NCBI RefSeq assembly: GCF_036697405.1
Contig: NZ_JBAHWA010000005.1
Coordinates: forward strand, 1 to 64,000
DNA from: Lysobacter sp036697405
Lineage (GTDB): Bacteria; Pseudomonadota; Gammaproteobacteria; Xanthomonadales; Xanthomonadaceae
Direction: 5' to 3'
Length of the DNA: 64,000 nucleotides
A program made the translations under genes and the position numbers. Below are positions 25,399 to 33,974 of the stretch, piece by piece. Under the pieces are notes generated by a model. It ran no database searches and was not told where the DNA came from. It saw nothing but the letters and a program-made list of their open reading frames with translations. How positions within the stretch are numbered: position 1 is the stretch's first letter; each line of letters starts with the position of its first letter.

Positions 25399-26609
25399 GC
25401 GCATCGGCGCCGCCTTTGGACGAGCGCGGCCGCCGGCGCGGCCTCAACGGCCTGCTGGTCTACACCTTCTTCATGGTCAGCGGCTTCGCCATGCTGATGC
25501 CGCTGGTGGCGGTGCATTACGTCAACGACCTGGGCTTCGCCGCGGCCGCGGTCGGCCTGGCGCTGGCCGTGCGTCAGCTGACCCAGCAGGGCCTGGCCCT
25601 GGTCGGCGGCCTGCTTTCGGACCGCTACGGCGCGCGCCGCATGATCTGCCTGGGCGTGCTGCTGCGCGCCTTGGGTTTCGCCGGCCTGGCCTTCGCCGGC
25701 GACCTGCCCGCGTTGCTGGCGGCGATGGTGGTGTCGGCCCTGGGCGGTGCGCTGTTCGAGGCCCCGTATCAGGCTTCGATCGCGGCCCTGACCACGGCGC
25801 AGACGCGGCCGCGCTACTACGCGATCAGCAACTGGGTCAGCGGCGTGGCGACCACGCTGGGCCCGCTGATCGGCGTGGCCCTGCTGCGCTTCGACTTCCG
25901 CGTGGTGTGCCTGGTCGCGGCGGCCTGCTTCGCCGCCAACTTCGTCGTCGCCCTGGCGCTGCTGCCGCGCGTGGAGATGCCCGAACGCGCGCTGCCCAGC
26001 CGCGGCCTGGGCCTGGTGCTGCGCGACAAACCGTTCCTGGGCCTGGTCGGCTTGATGGTGCTGTACTGGTTCCTCGCCATCCAGATCAACATCAGCTTTC
26101 CCCTGCTCGCGCAGCGCCTGACCGGCGACGTCGCCAGCGTCGGTCTGATGTTCGCGGTCAGCGCCGGCCTGACCGTGGCCCTGCAGTACCTGCTGGTGCG
26201 TTGGCTGGAACGGCGCTGGACGCAGGCGCAGGTGCTGGTGGCAGGCGTGGTGCTGATGTCGCTGGCGACCGGCGCGATCGGCCTGGTGTCGGGATTCGCC
26301 GCCTTCCTGGCCTGCGTCGCCGCGTTCTCGATCGGCGCGGTGATGACGCGACCGACCCAGCAGACCCTGATCGCCGACATGGCCGACGCTCGCGCCCTGG
26401 GCACCTACCTGGGCGTGAGCTCGCTGAGCTTGGCGGTGGGCGGCGGCATCGGCAACATCGCCGGCGGCTGGCTGATCGACGTGGCCGCGGCGCGGCATTG
26501 GCCGTGGCTGCCGTGGTCGGTGTTCTGCGCGATCGGCCTGGCCAGCGCGTTCGGGCTGTCGGCGCTGCTGCGCGGCCGTCAGCCGCGCGTGCAGGCCGCA
26601 TTGTCCTGA
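25395..26609 (+). CDS. MFS transporter, probable exporter (operon gene 10)
   Basis: A 404-residue major facilitator with 12 predicted helices. The cytoplasmic loop 2-3 motif is GLLSDRYGARRMICLG (about residues 73-88). Motif C-like glycines, GVATTLGPLIGVALL, occur in helix 5. The sequence resembles the drug/H+ antiporter 1 branch (MdtH-like). Its ATG overlaps the DUF364 stop, so it belongs to the same transcript. In siderophore operons an MFS protein of this kind usually exports the finished product across the inner membrane; that is the inferred role here. Confidence 0.87.
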   Translation: MSASAPPLDERGRRRGLNGLLVYTFFMVSGFAMLMPLVAVHYVNDLGFAAAAVGLALAVRQLTQQGLALVGGLLSDRYGARRMICLGVLLRALGFAGLAFAGDLPALLAAMVVSALGGALFEAPYQASIAALTTAQTRPRYYAISNWVSGVATTLGPLIGVALLRFDFRVVCLVAAACFAANFVVALALLPRVEMPERALPSRGLGLVLRDKPFLGLVGLMVLYWFLAIQINISFPLLAQRLTGDVASVGLMFAVSAGLTVALQYLLVRWLERRWTQAQVLVAGVVLMSLATGAIGLVSGFAAFLACVAAFSIGAVMTRPTQQTLIADMADARALGTYLGVSSLSLAVGGGIGNIAGGWLIDVAAARHWPWLPWSVFCAIGLASAFGLSALLRGRQPRVQAALS

Positions 26610-26623
26610 GCCCGCAAACGAAA

Positions 26624-26644
26624 AGCCCCGCATCGCGCGGGGCT
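26624..26644. terminator. Bidirectional terminator between the MFS gene and putA
   Basis: AGCCCCGC (26624-26631) and GCGGGGCT (26637-26644) form an 8-bp stem with a five-base loop. The plus strand is preceded by AAAA, which gives a U tract for the minus-strand putA transcript; the plus-strand side is followed only by TCT. Confidence 0.85.
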
Positions 26645-26673
26645 TCTCGATGTCGCGAGTTGTCGCCCGCCTA

Positions 26674-29600
26674 TCAGTCGCCCAACGTCAGCAGCGAAGC
26701 GTTGCCGCCCGCCGCCGTGGTATTGACGGTGATCGTCTTCTCGGTGGTGAAGCGCGGCAGGTAGTGCGGGCCGCCGGCCTTGGGGCCGGTGCCGGACAGG
26801 TTCTGGCCGCCGAAGGGCTGCACGCCGACCACCGCGCCGATCTGGTTGCGGTTGACGTAGCAGTTGCCGACCTTGACCCGCGCGGCGATGCGCTCGATGG
26901 TCTCGTCGATGCGCGAGTGGATGCCCAGGGTCAGGCCGTAGCCGGTGGCGTTGATCGCGTCGATCACCGCGTCCAGCTGGTCGGCCTTCCAGCGGATCAC
27001 GTGCAGGACCGGGCCGAAGACTTCCTTGTGCAGCTGGTCCAGCGACTTGAGCGCGTAGGCGCGCGGGGCGAAGTAGCTGCCGTGGGCGCTGTCGGCGTCC
27101 AGCGCGACCTCGGCGATCTTGCTCGCTTCCTTGTCCATGCGCGCGGCATGCTCGTTGAGCATCTTCAGCGCGTCCTCGTCGATCACCGGGCCGACGTCGG
27201 TGGAGAGCAGGCCGGGGTCGCCGACCTTGAGCTCGGCCATCGCGCCGGCCAGCATCGAGGTCACCTTGTCGGCGATGTCTTCCTGCACGAACAGCACGCG
27301 CGCGGCCGAGCAGCGCTGGCCGGCCGAGGTGAAGGCCGAGCCGATCGCGTCCTTGACCAGCTGTTCCGGCAGCGAGGACGAGTCGGCGATCAGCGCGTTC
27401 TGACCGCCGGTCTCGGCGATCAGCACGCCGATCGCGGCGTCGCGCGCGGCCAGGGCGCGGTTGATCGCGCGCGCGGTGTCGGTGGAGCCGGTGAAGGCCA
27501 CGCCGGCCACGCGCGGGTCCTTCGTCAGCGCCGCGCCGACGGTGGCGCCGTCGCCGGGCAGGAACTGCAGCACCGCTTCCGGCACGCCGGCTTCGTGCAG
27601 CAGCTTGACCGCGTAGTAGCCGATCAGGTTGGTCTGCTCGGCGGGCTTGGCGATCACGCTGTTGCCAGCGGCCAGCGCCGCGGCGATCTGGCCGGCGAAG
27701 ATCGCCAGCGGGAAGTTCCAGGGGCTGATGCAGACGAACACGCCGCGGCCGGACAGGTGCAGGGTGTTGGACTCGCCGGTGGGGCCCGGCAGCGCCTCGG
27801 GCGCGAACAGCTTGCGCGCCTGCTGGCCGTAGTAGCGCAGGAAGTCGACTGCCTCGCGCACTTCGGCGATGCCGTCGGGGATGGTCTTGCCGGCTTCCTT
27901 GGCGCACAGCGCGATGTATTGCGGCATGCGCTGTTCGAGCAGGTCGGCGGCGTGCTCGAGGATGGCGGCGCGGCTGGCGGCCGGGGTCGCGTCCCAGGCT
28001 TCCTGCGCGGCGACCGCGTTCTTCAGCGCCAGCTCGACGGTGGCGGCGTCGGCGGCGCGCCACTGGCCCACGGTCTCGCGGCGGTCGGCCGGATTGGTCA
28101 CGGCGATGTCGGGGCCGGCGGCGTTGGCGCCCGGCACCAGCGGCGCGGCGCGCCAGTCGCCCACGGCGGCGTTGACCTGCTCGGCCAGGGTCTGCAGTTG
28201 CTGATCGTTGGCGAGGTTGACGCCCATGGAATTGGTCCTCTCGAAACCGTAGCTGCGGTACAGGTCGACCGGCAGCGGAATGCGCGGGTGGGGAATGCTG
28301 GTGAACGCCGACACCGTGTCGATCGGGTCGCGGATCAGGTCGTCGATGGCGATGTCTTCGTCGGTGATGCGGTTGACGAAGCTGGAGTTGGCGCCGTTCT
28401 CGAGCAGGCGCCGCACCAGGTAGGGCAGCAGGTCCTCGTGCGAGCCCACCGGCGCGTACACGCGGCAGGGCACGTCCAGGCGATCGGCCGGCACGACCTC
28501 GGCGTAGAGGTCGTCGCCCATGCCGTGCAGCTTCTGGAATTCGAAGGCGCGGCCGGCGGCCATGCGGTGGACGGTGGCGATGGTCTGCGCGTTGTGGGTG
28601 GCGAACATCGGGTAGATCGCGTCGCTGGCGTCGAGCATGCGGCGCGCGTTGGCCAGGTAGGACACGTCGGTGTTGGGCTTGCGCGTGAACACCGGGTAGC
28701 CGAGCTGGCCGTCGACCTGGGCGCGCTTGACCTCGCTGTCCCAGTAGGCGCCCTTGACCAGGCGCACCGGGATGCGGCGGCCGGTGCGGCGGGCGAGATC
28801 GGCGAGGAAGTCGATCACCTCCGGCGCGCGCTTCTGGTAGGCCTGCACGGCCAGGCCGTAGCCCTGCCAGCCGTCCAGCGACTTGTCGGCGTAGGCCGCG
28901 GCGATCACGTCCAGCGACATTTCCAGGCGGTCGGCTTCTTCGGCGTCGATGGTGAAGCCGATGCCGTAGCTCTTGGCCAGCTGCGCCAGCTCCAGCACGC
29001 GCGGGGTGAGTTCGGCGAACACGCGCGCACGCTTGGCGTGCTCGTAACGCGGGTGCAGCGCCGACAGCTTGACCGAGATGCTGGGCGCGGCGAACACGTC
29101 GTGCTGCAGGTAGTGGCCGCCGGGGCCGCTCTTGCCGATGGCGTGGATCGCCTGGCGGTAGGCCTCCAGGTAGCGCAGCGCGTCCTTGGTGGTCAGCGCG
29201 CCTTCGCCCAGCATGTCGAAGGAGTAGCGGTAGCTGGCGTTGTCGCCCTTCCGCGAGCGCGACAGCGCCTCGCCGATGGTGCGGCCCATCACGAATTGGT
29301 GGCCCATGATGCGCATCGCCTGGCGCACGGCCAGGCGGATCACCGGCTCGCCGACGCGGCCGATCAGGCGTTTGAAGGCGTTGTGGACGTCGCGCTTGGT
29401 GTCGTCGGCCAGGTCGACCAGGTGGCCGGTCAGCATCAGGCCCCAGGTCGAGGCGTTGACCAGGACCGAGTCGGACTGGCCGAGATGGCGCTTCCAGTCG
29501 GCCTCGCCGAGCTTGTCGCGGATCAGCTTGTCGGCGGTGTCCTGGTCGGGGATGCGCAGCAGGGCCTCGGCCACGCACATCAGCAGCACGCCTTCCTCGC

Positions 29601-29883
29601 TGCCCAGGTCGTACTGGCGCATGAAGGCTTCGATCGCGCCCTGGTCCTGGGCGCGGGTGCGGACCCGGGCGACCAGGTCGGCGGCCGTGGCCTGCGCGGA
29701 CTGGCGGTCGGCCTCGGGCAGGCGCGCCTGCTCCAGCAGGTCGCCCACGTGCTGGGCTTCGTCGCGCACCCAGGCGGCGGTGATCGCCGCGCGCGGGGCG
29801 GCCGGGGCCGGGGGGAGTTCGGGGCTGATCAGCGCGCGCGGCGGCGGGCCGTCGGCGGCGTCGGAGGAGGAGTCGATGGTCAT
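26674..29883 (-). CDS. putA: Bifunctional proline dehydrogenase / glutamate-semialdehyde dehydrogenase
   Basis: A 1069-residue enzyme oxidising proline to glutamate by FAD-dependent proline dehydrogenase and NAD-dependent P5C dehydrogenase activities. The PRODH barrel occupies about residues 130-470 (ALHPRYEHAKR, GFTIDAEEADRLEMSLD, VRLVKGAYWDSEVKRAQ). The aldehyde dehydrogenase follows (ISPWNFPLAIF, FTGSTDTARAIN, Glu in IAETGGQNALI, catalytic Cys in SAGQRCSAARVL). It lacks the N-terminal ribbon-helix-helix DNA-binding domain and the long C-terminal extension of E. coli PutA, so it should be purely catalytic. Gene order suggests monocistronic transcription. Confidence 0.95.
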   Translation of the reverse strand: MTIDSSSDAADGPPPRALISPELPPAPAAPRAAITAAWVRDEAQHVGDLLEQARLPEADRQSAQATAADLVARVRTRAQDQGAIEAFMRQYDLGSEEGVLLMCVAEALLRIPDQDTADKLIRDKLGEADWKRHLGQSDSVLVNASTWGLMLTGHLVDLADDTKRDVHNAFKRLIGRVGEPVIRLAVRQAMRIMGHQFVMGRTIGEALSRSRKGDNASYRYSFDMLGEGALTTKDALRYLEAYRQAIHAIGKSGPGGHYLQHDVFAAPSISVKLSALHPRYEHAKRARVFAELTPRVLELAQLAKSYGIGFTIDAEEADRLEMSLDVIAAAYADKSLDGWQGYGLAVQAYQKRAPEVIDFLADLARRTGRRIPVRLVKGAYWDSEVKRAQVDGQLGYPVFTRKPNTDVSYLANARRMLDASDAIYPMFATHNAQTIATVHRMAAGRAFEFQKLHGMGDDLYAEVVPADRLDVPCRVYAPVGSHEDLLPYLVRRLLENGANSSFVNRITDEDIAIDDLIRDPIDTVSAFTSIPHPRIPLPVDLYRSYGFERTNSMGVNLANDQQLQTLAEQVNAAVGDWRAAPLVPGANAAGPDIAVTNPADRRETVGQWRAADAATVELALKNAVAAQEAWDATPAASRAAILEHAADLLEQRMPQYIALCAKEAGKTIPDGIAEVREAVDFLRYYGQQARKLFAPEALPGPTGESNTLHLSGRGVFVCISPWNFPLAIFAGQIAAALAAGNSVIAKPAEQTNLIGYYAVKLLHEAGVPEAVLQFLPGDGATVGAALTKDPRVAGVAFTGSTDTARAINRALAARDAAIGVLIAETGGQNALIADSSSLPEQLVKDAIGSAFTSAGQRCSAARVLFVQEDIADKVTSMLAGAMAELKVGDPGLLSTDVGPVIDEDALKMLNEHAARMDKEASKIAEVALDADSAHGSYFAPRAYALKSLDQLHKEVFGPVLHVIRWKADQLDAVIDAINATGYGLTLGIHSRIDETIERIAARVKVGNCYVNRNQIGAVVGVQPFGGQNLSGTGPKAGGPHYLPRFTTEKTITVNTTAAGGNASLLTLGD

Positions 29884-30340
29884 TCGGACCGCAGCGCAGC
29901 GGAGGGGAGCCGCTTAGTTTAGAGCTTTCGGTCCAATCCGGTCTGTCGTATCCGGGCTGTCGGCGGCACCGCTTGCGCATCGGGTCGCCGTGCGGGTGCG
30001 CACGGGCCGCTGGCGGGCGCTCCGGGCGGCGTCGCCGAGTCGGCCCCAGCGCGGGCCGCGGAGCCGTCCGCAGGTCGCTGCGACGGCCGCATCAGGCCGT
30101 TTGCGCAAGGCCCGCAGCGGCTGCGTGAACGCCTCGCGGGTTGCCGCAGAGCGGGTCGGAGGCTACCATTTCGCGGATTATCCGTAGCGCCGTCACCGGC
30201 GTGATGGGCCCTGGACGGGGCTCGCCAGCCACCTCCTTCCGGACGGTTCCCCCTCGCCAGCGCCTGGCCGGGCCGGTGCCGGGAGGGGCAGCCCGCGGAG
30301 CAGACAACGCAACCTTCTACGATTTTCGGGGCTCGAACTG
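29884..30340. other. Intergenic region between putA and coxB
   Basis: A 457-base gap without a convincing gene. It must hold the divergent promoters of putA and the cox operon. One possible coxB promoter is TTGCCG (30141-30146), a 17-base spacer and TACCAT (30164-30169), with four matches in each box. I see no operator-like palindrome. Confidence 0.4.
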
Positions 30341-31270
30341 ATGAAAGCCGGTCGTTTCAAGCAGTGGGCAGTGGGTGTCGCCGCGATGGCGGTGCCGGTC
30401 CTTGCATTTGCTCAGGCGGCCGATCCCAAGCCGTGGCAGTTGAACATGGGCCGCGGCGTCACCGCGCAGTCGGTCAACGCCTACGAAGCCCACATGATGG
30501 CGCTGTGGATCTGCGTGGTGATCGGCATCCTGGTGTTCGGCGCGATGGCCGTGGCGATGTTCAAGTTCCGCCATTCCAAGGGCGCGGTGCCGGACAAGGA
30601 CTTCACCCACAGCACCAAGCTGGAAATCATCTGGACCGTGGTCCCGGTGGTGCTGCTGGTGGCCATGGCGTTCCCGGCGACCAGCAAGCTGATCAAGATG
30701 TACGACACCCGCGAATCGGCGATGACCGTCAAGGTCACCGGCTACCAGTGGATGTGGAAGTACGACTACCTGGGCCAGAACGTCTCGTTCACCAGCCGCC
30801 TGGACCGCAAGAGCGACACGCTGCGCCAGGGCAAGAAGACCGTCACCCAGGCCGACCACGAGCATTACCTGCTCGACGTCGACAATGTCCTGGTGCTGCC
30901 GACCGACACCAAGATCCGCTTCGTGATCACCGCCGACGACGTCATCCACGCGTGGTGGGTGCCGGCGCTGGGCTGGAAGCAGGACGCGATCCCGGGCATC
31001 GTCAACGAAGCCTGGACCGAGATCAAAGCGCCGGGCGTGTACCGCGGCCAGTGCGCCGAACTGTGCGGCAAGGATCACGGCTTCATGCCGATCGTCGTGC
31101 GCGCCGTGCCCAAGGCCGAGTACCAGCAGTGGCTCGCCGAGCAGCAGGCCAAGAACGCTCCGGCCGCGGCGCCCGCCGCTCCGGCCGCGCCGGCCGCAGC
31201 CGCTCCGGCGCCCGCGACGGCCGGCAACCAGAACACCGACGCCACGGCCGCTCCCGCGGTCGCCGGCTGA
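30341..31270 (+). CDS. coxB: Cytochrome c oxidase subunit II
   Basis: A 309-residue membrane-anchored subunit carrying the CuA electron-entry site. It has a signal-like N-terminus (to AQAADP), two helices (about residues 45-67 and 92-112) and a cupredoxin domain. The CuA ligands are visible: His in DDVIHAWWVPALG, then CAELCGKDHGFM with two Cys, Glu, His and Met. The aromatic motif GYQWMWKYDY is present. There is no fused cytochrome c domain. The C-terminus is a low-complexity Ala/Pro tail of about 35 residues. It is first gene of the cox locus. Confidence 0.95.
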   Translation: MKAGRFKQWAVGVAAMAVPVLAFAQAADPKPWQLNMGRGVTAQSVNAYEAHMMALWICVVIGILVFGAMAVAMFKFRHSKGAVPDKDFTHSTKLEIIWTVVPVVLLVAMAFPATSKLIKMYDTRESAMTVKVTGYQWMWKYDYLGQNVSFTSRLDRKSDTLRQGKKTVTQADHEHYLLDVDNVLVLPTDTKIRFVITADDVIHAWWVPALGWKQDAIPGIVNEAWTEIKAPGVYRGQCAELCGKDHGFMPIVVRAVPKAEYQQWLAEQQAKNAPAAAPAAPAAPAAAAPAPATAGNQNTDATAAPAVAG

Positions 31271-31297
31271 TCGTCAAAGCATTCTCAGAGGTAGGCC

Positions 31298-32917
31298 ATG
31301 GCAGCCACGCACCCCGTCGCCGATCATCACGATGATCATCACGCCCACCAGCAGGGCTTCATCGAGCGTTGGTTCTTCTCGACCAACCACAAAGACATCG
31401 GCACGCTGTACCTGATCTTCAGCTTCGTGATGTTCATCATCGGCGCGGGCATGTCGGTGATCATCCGCGCCGAACTGGCGACGCCGGGCCTGCAGCTCGT
31501 CAATCCCGAGTTCTTCAACCAGATGACCACCATGCACGCGCTGGTGATGATCTTCGGCGGCGTGATGCCGGCCTTCGTCGGCCTGGCCAACTGGATGATC
31601 CCGCTGCAGATCGGCGCGCCGGACATGGCGCTGCCGCGCATGAACAACTGGTCGTTCTGGATCCTGCCGTTCGCCTTCAGCCTGCTGCTGATGACGCTGT
31701 TCCTGGACGGCGGCGCGCCGGCCGGCGGCTGGACCCTGTACCCGCCGCTGTCGCTGCAGGGCGGCAACAACGTCGCCTTCACCATCTTCGCCATCCACAT
31801 GATGGGCATCAGCTCGATCATGGGCGCGATCAACGTGATCGCGACCGTGCTCAACATGCGCGCGCCGGGCATCGACCTGCTGAAGATGCCGATCTTCTGC
31901 TGGACCTGGCTGATCACCGCGTTCCTGCTGATCGCGGTGATGCCGGTGCTCGCCGGCGCCGTGACCATGCTGCTGACCGACAAGTTCTTCGCCACCTCGT
32001 TCTTCAACGCGGCCGGCGGCGGCGACCCGGTGATGTTCCAGCACATCTTCTGGTTCTTCGGTCACCCCGAGGTCTACATCATGATCCTGCCGGCCTTCGG
32101 CGTGGTATCGGAGATCATCCCGACCTTCAGCCGCAAGCCGCTGTTCGGCTACCAGGCGATGGTGTACGCGACCGCCTCGATCGCCTTCCTCTCGTTCATC
32201 GTGTGGGCGCACCACATGTTCACCGTCGGCATGCCGCTGGGTGGCGAGATCTACTTCATGTTCGCGACCATGCTGATCGCGGTCCCGACCGGCGTGAAGG
32301 TGTTCAACTGGGTCACCACCATGTGGCGCGGTTCGATCAGCTTCGAATCGCCGATGCTGTGGGCGATCGCGTTCGTGATCCTGTTCACCATCGGCGGCTT
32401 CTCGGGCCTGATGCTGGCGATCGTGCCGGCCGACTTCCAGTACCACGACACCTATTTCGTGGTCGCGCACTTCCACTACGTGCTGGTGACCGGCGCGCTG
32501 TTCTCGATCATCGCCGCGGTCTATTACTGGTGGCCGAAGTGGACCGGCCGCATGTACAACGAGACTGCCGCCAAGTTCCATTTCTGGTGGACGATCGTGT
32601 TCGTCAACCTGCTGTTCTTCCCGCAGCACTTCCTGGGCCTGGCCGGCATGCCGCGCCGCATCCCGGACTACAACGTGGTGTTCGCGGACTGGAACCTGGT
32701 CAGCTCGATCGGCGCCTTCGGCATGTTCCTGACGCCGTTCATGATGCTGGGCATCCTGTGGCATTCGAAGAAGTACGGCGCCAAGGCCGAAGCCCGTTCG
32801 TGGGAAAGCGCCAAGGGCCTGGAGTGGACCGTGCCGAGCCCGGCGCCCCACCACACCTTCAGCACGCCGCCGGTGATTCGCGATGGCGATCTGGCGCATG
32901 GCGACATCACCCACTGA
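31298..32917 (+). CDS. ctaD: Cytochrome c oxidase subunit I
   Basis: The 539-residue catalytic subunit of the terminal oxidase. A His-rich N-terminus (VADHHDDHHAHQQ) precedes FSTNHKDIGTLY. Heme and copper ligands are visible: MHALVMIF (low-spin heme a His), GHPEVYI (CuB His with the Tyr cross-link), WAHHMF (CuB His pair) and HDTYFVVAHFHYV (heme a3 and heme a His). It has twelve predicted helices. Placement between coxB and the assembly genes fits a standard aa3 oxidase. Confidence 0.97.
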   Translation: MAATHPVADHHDDHHAHQQGFIERWFFSTNHKDIGTLYLIFSFVMFIIGAGMSVIIRAELATPGLQLVNPEFFNQMTTMHALVMIFGGVMPAFVGLANWMIPLQIGAPDMALPRMNNWSFWILPFAFSLLLMTLFLDGGAPAGGWTLYPPLSLQGGNNVAFTIFAIHMMGISSIMGAINVIATVLNMRAPGIDLLKMPIFCWTWLITAFLLIAVMPVLAGAVTMLLTDKFFATSFFNAAGGGDPVMFQHIFWFFGHPEVYIMILPAFGVVSEIIPTFSRKPLFGYQAMVYATASIAFLSFIVWAHHMFTVGMPLGGEIYFMFATMLIAVPTGVKVFNWVTTMWRGSISFESPMLWAIAFVILFTIGGFSGLMLAIVPADFQYHDTYFVVAHFHYVLVTGALFSIIAAVYYWWPKWTGRMYNETAAKFHFWWTIVFVNLLFFPQHFLGLAGMPRRIPDYNVVFADWNLVSSIGAFGMFLTPFMMLGILWHSKKYGAKAEARSWESAKGLEWTVPSPAPHHTFSTPPVIRDGDLAHGDITH

Positions 32918-32919
32918 GG

Positions 32920-33159
32920 CTTACGCCGCAGTAAGGAGCTCGGAGAACATTGCTTCGGATTGATGCGGATTGCATCCCACAACCCCGCCTACTCCGCTGC
33001 GCGGAGCAGGCCGCCCCCTTAACTTAAGGGGGCTCTTGGGGCCTTACGCATAAGTAGCTCGAGAAACACTGCTTCGGATAGATTCGGATTGCATGCCATA
33101 CCCCGCCTTGCTCCGCTGCGCGAAGCAAGGCCGCCCCCTAACTCAGGGGGCTCCAAGGC
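32920..33159 (+). repeat. Two tandem ~120-bp direct repeats inside the cox locus
   Basis: Copy 1 (about 32920-33041) and copy 2 (about 33042-33159) both open with CTTACGC. They share GCTTCGGAT, ATTGCAT, CCCCGCCT, CTCCGCTGCGCG and the ending GGGGGCT. Each copy holds two hairpins: CTACTCCGCTGCGCGGAGCAG then CCCCCTTAACTTAAGGGGG in copy 1, and CTTGCTCCGCTGCGCGAAGCAAG then CCCCCTAACTCAGGGGG in copy 2. The copies differ by substitutions and short indels. Translation shows no conserved frame. Confidence 0.85.
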
Positions 33160-33184
33160 CGGCCTTCCGGGTACTAGGAAACGT

Positions 33185-33322
33185 ATGAACAAGACGCCTG
33201 ACAACTCGGATATGGACGCGCGCCGCAAGAGCGCGCGGCGTACCGCATTGTGGGCGGCGGCGATCGCGGTGGCGGTCTACGTGGTGTTCCTCCTGAGCAA
33301 CATCGGCGTGGCCGCGAAATGA
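33185..33322 (+). CDS. Small single-helix membrane protein, cytochrome oxidase assembly type
   Basis: A 45-residue protein: a charged N-terminus (MNKTPDNSDMDARRKSARR) and one hydrophobic helix (about residues 20-41). Small proteins of this kind occupy the ctaD-ctaG gap in many gammaproteobacteria and are annotated as small cytochrome oxidase assembly proteins. Its stop overlaps the ctaG start (ATGA), which supports translation. AGGAAACGT lies just before the ATG. Confidence 0.75.
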   Translation: MNKTPDNSDMDARRKSARRTALWAAAIAVAVYVVFLLSNIGVAAK

Positions 33323-33918
33323 GCGCCGGCAGCGACGATCGCAGCAAGAAGAACACCGCCGGCCTGGTGAAGCTGGTGCTGGTGGCGCTGGCCGCGTTCG
33401 CGTTCACCTTCACCCTGGTGCCGCTGTACCGCATCGCCTGCGAGAAGGTGTTCGGCATCCGCCTGGAGCGCACCGCCGCCGAGAGCGTGAACGAGGCCCG
33501 GACCAAGGGCGCGCGCATGGTCACCGTGCAGTTCGACGGCGGCGTCAATTCCAAGCTGCCGTGGTCGTTCCATCCCAACCAGGTCACCATGCAGGTGCGC
33601 CCGGGCCAGCAGTACGAAACCACTTACTACGCCCACAACGACAGCGATCGCACCATCGTCGGCAGCGCCGTGCCGTCGGTCGCGCCTGCGCGCGCGTCGG
33701 GCTATTTCAGCAAGACCGAATGCTTCTGCTTCACCGCGCAGACCCTGGCGGCGGGCGAGAAGCGCGACATGCCGGTGCGTTTCATCGTCGATCCCAACCT
33801 GCCGGCCGACGTCAACACGATCACGCTGTCGTATACCTTCTTCAAGAACGATGTGCTCACTGCGCAGCAGCAGGGCTCGGCGGCCAAAACGCCGACGTCG
33901 CCGCTGTCGGCGCCGTGA
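33319..33918 (+). CDS. ctaG: Cytochrome c oxidase assembly protein (Cox11 family)
   Basis: A 199-residue copper chaperone that delivers copper to the CuB site of subunit I. It has one N-terminal helix (about residues 14-36, ending VPLYRIACEKVFG) and a periplasmic immunoglobulin-like domain. The copper-binding Cys pair is in KTECFCFTAQTL (about residues 135-137). Conserved LPWSFHPNQ and FIVDPNL motifs are present. Start overlaps the small upstream gene. Confidence 0.95.
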   Translation: MSAGSDDRSKKNTAGLVKLVLVALAAFAFTFTLVPLYRIACEKVFGIRLERTAAESVNEARTKGARMVTVQFDGGVNSKLPWSFHPNQVTMQVRPGQQYETTYYAHNDSDRTIVGSAVPSVAPARASGYFSKTECFCFTAQTLAAGEKRDMPVRFIVDPNLPADVNTITLSYTFFKNDVLTAQQQGSAAKTPTSPLSAP

Positions 33919-33974
33919 TCCCGGTTCCGCCGCGCACGCCCCTTCATCAGTACCGAACCTAACGGAACGCCGCC

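Noticed and set aside
22096..25404. Open reading frame of 1102 codons on the minus strand across the metallophore genes
   Set aside because: It is antisense to four genes with clear motifs and ribosome sites; its product is low-complexity, rich in Ala, Gly, Arg, His and Asp, as expected for a high-GC shadow frame.
26650..29922. Open reading frame of 1090 codons on the plus strand over putA
   Set aside because: Exactly antisense to putA, with no motif and a repetitive Gly-Val-Asp composition.
32920..33184. Small protein genes within the tandem repeats
   Set aside because: No frame is conserved between the two copies and no ribosome site is apparent.
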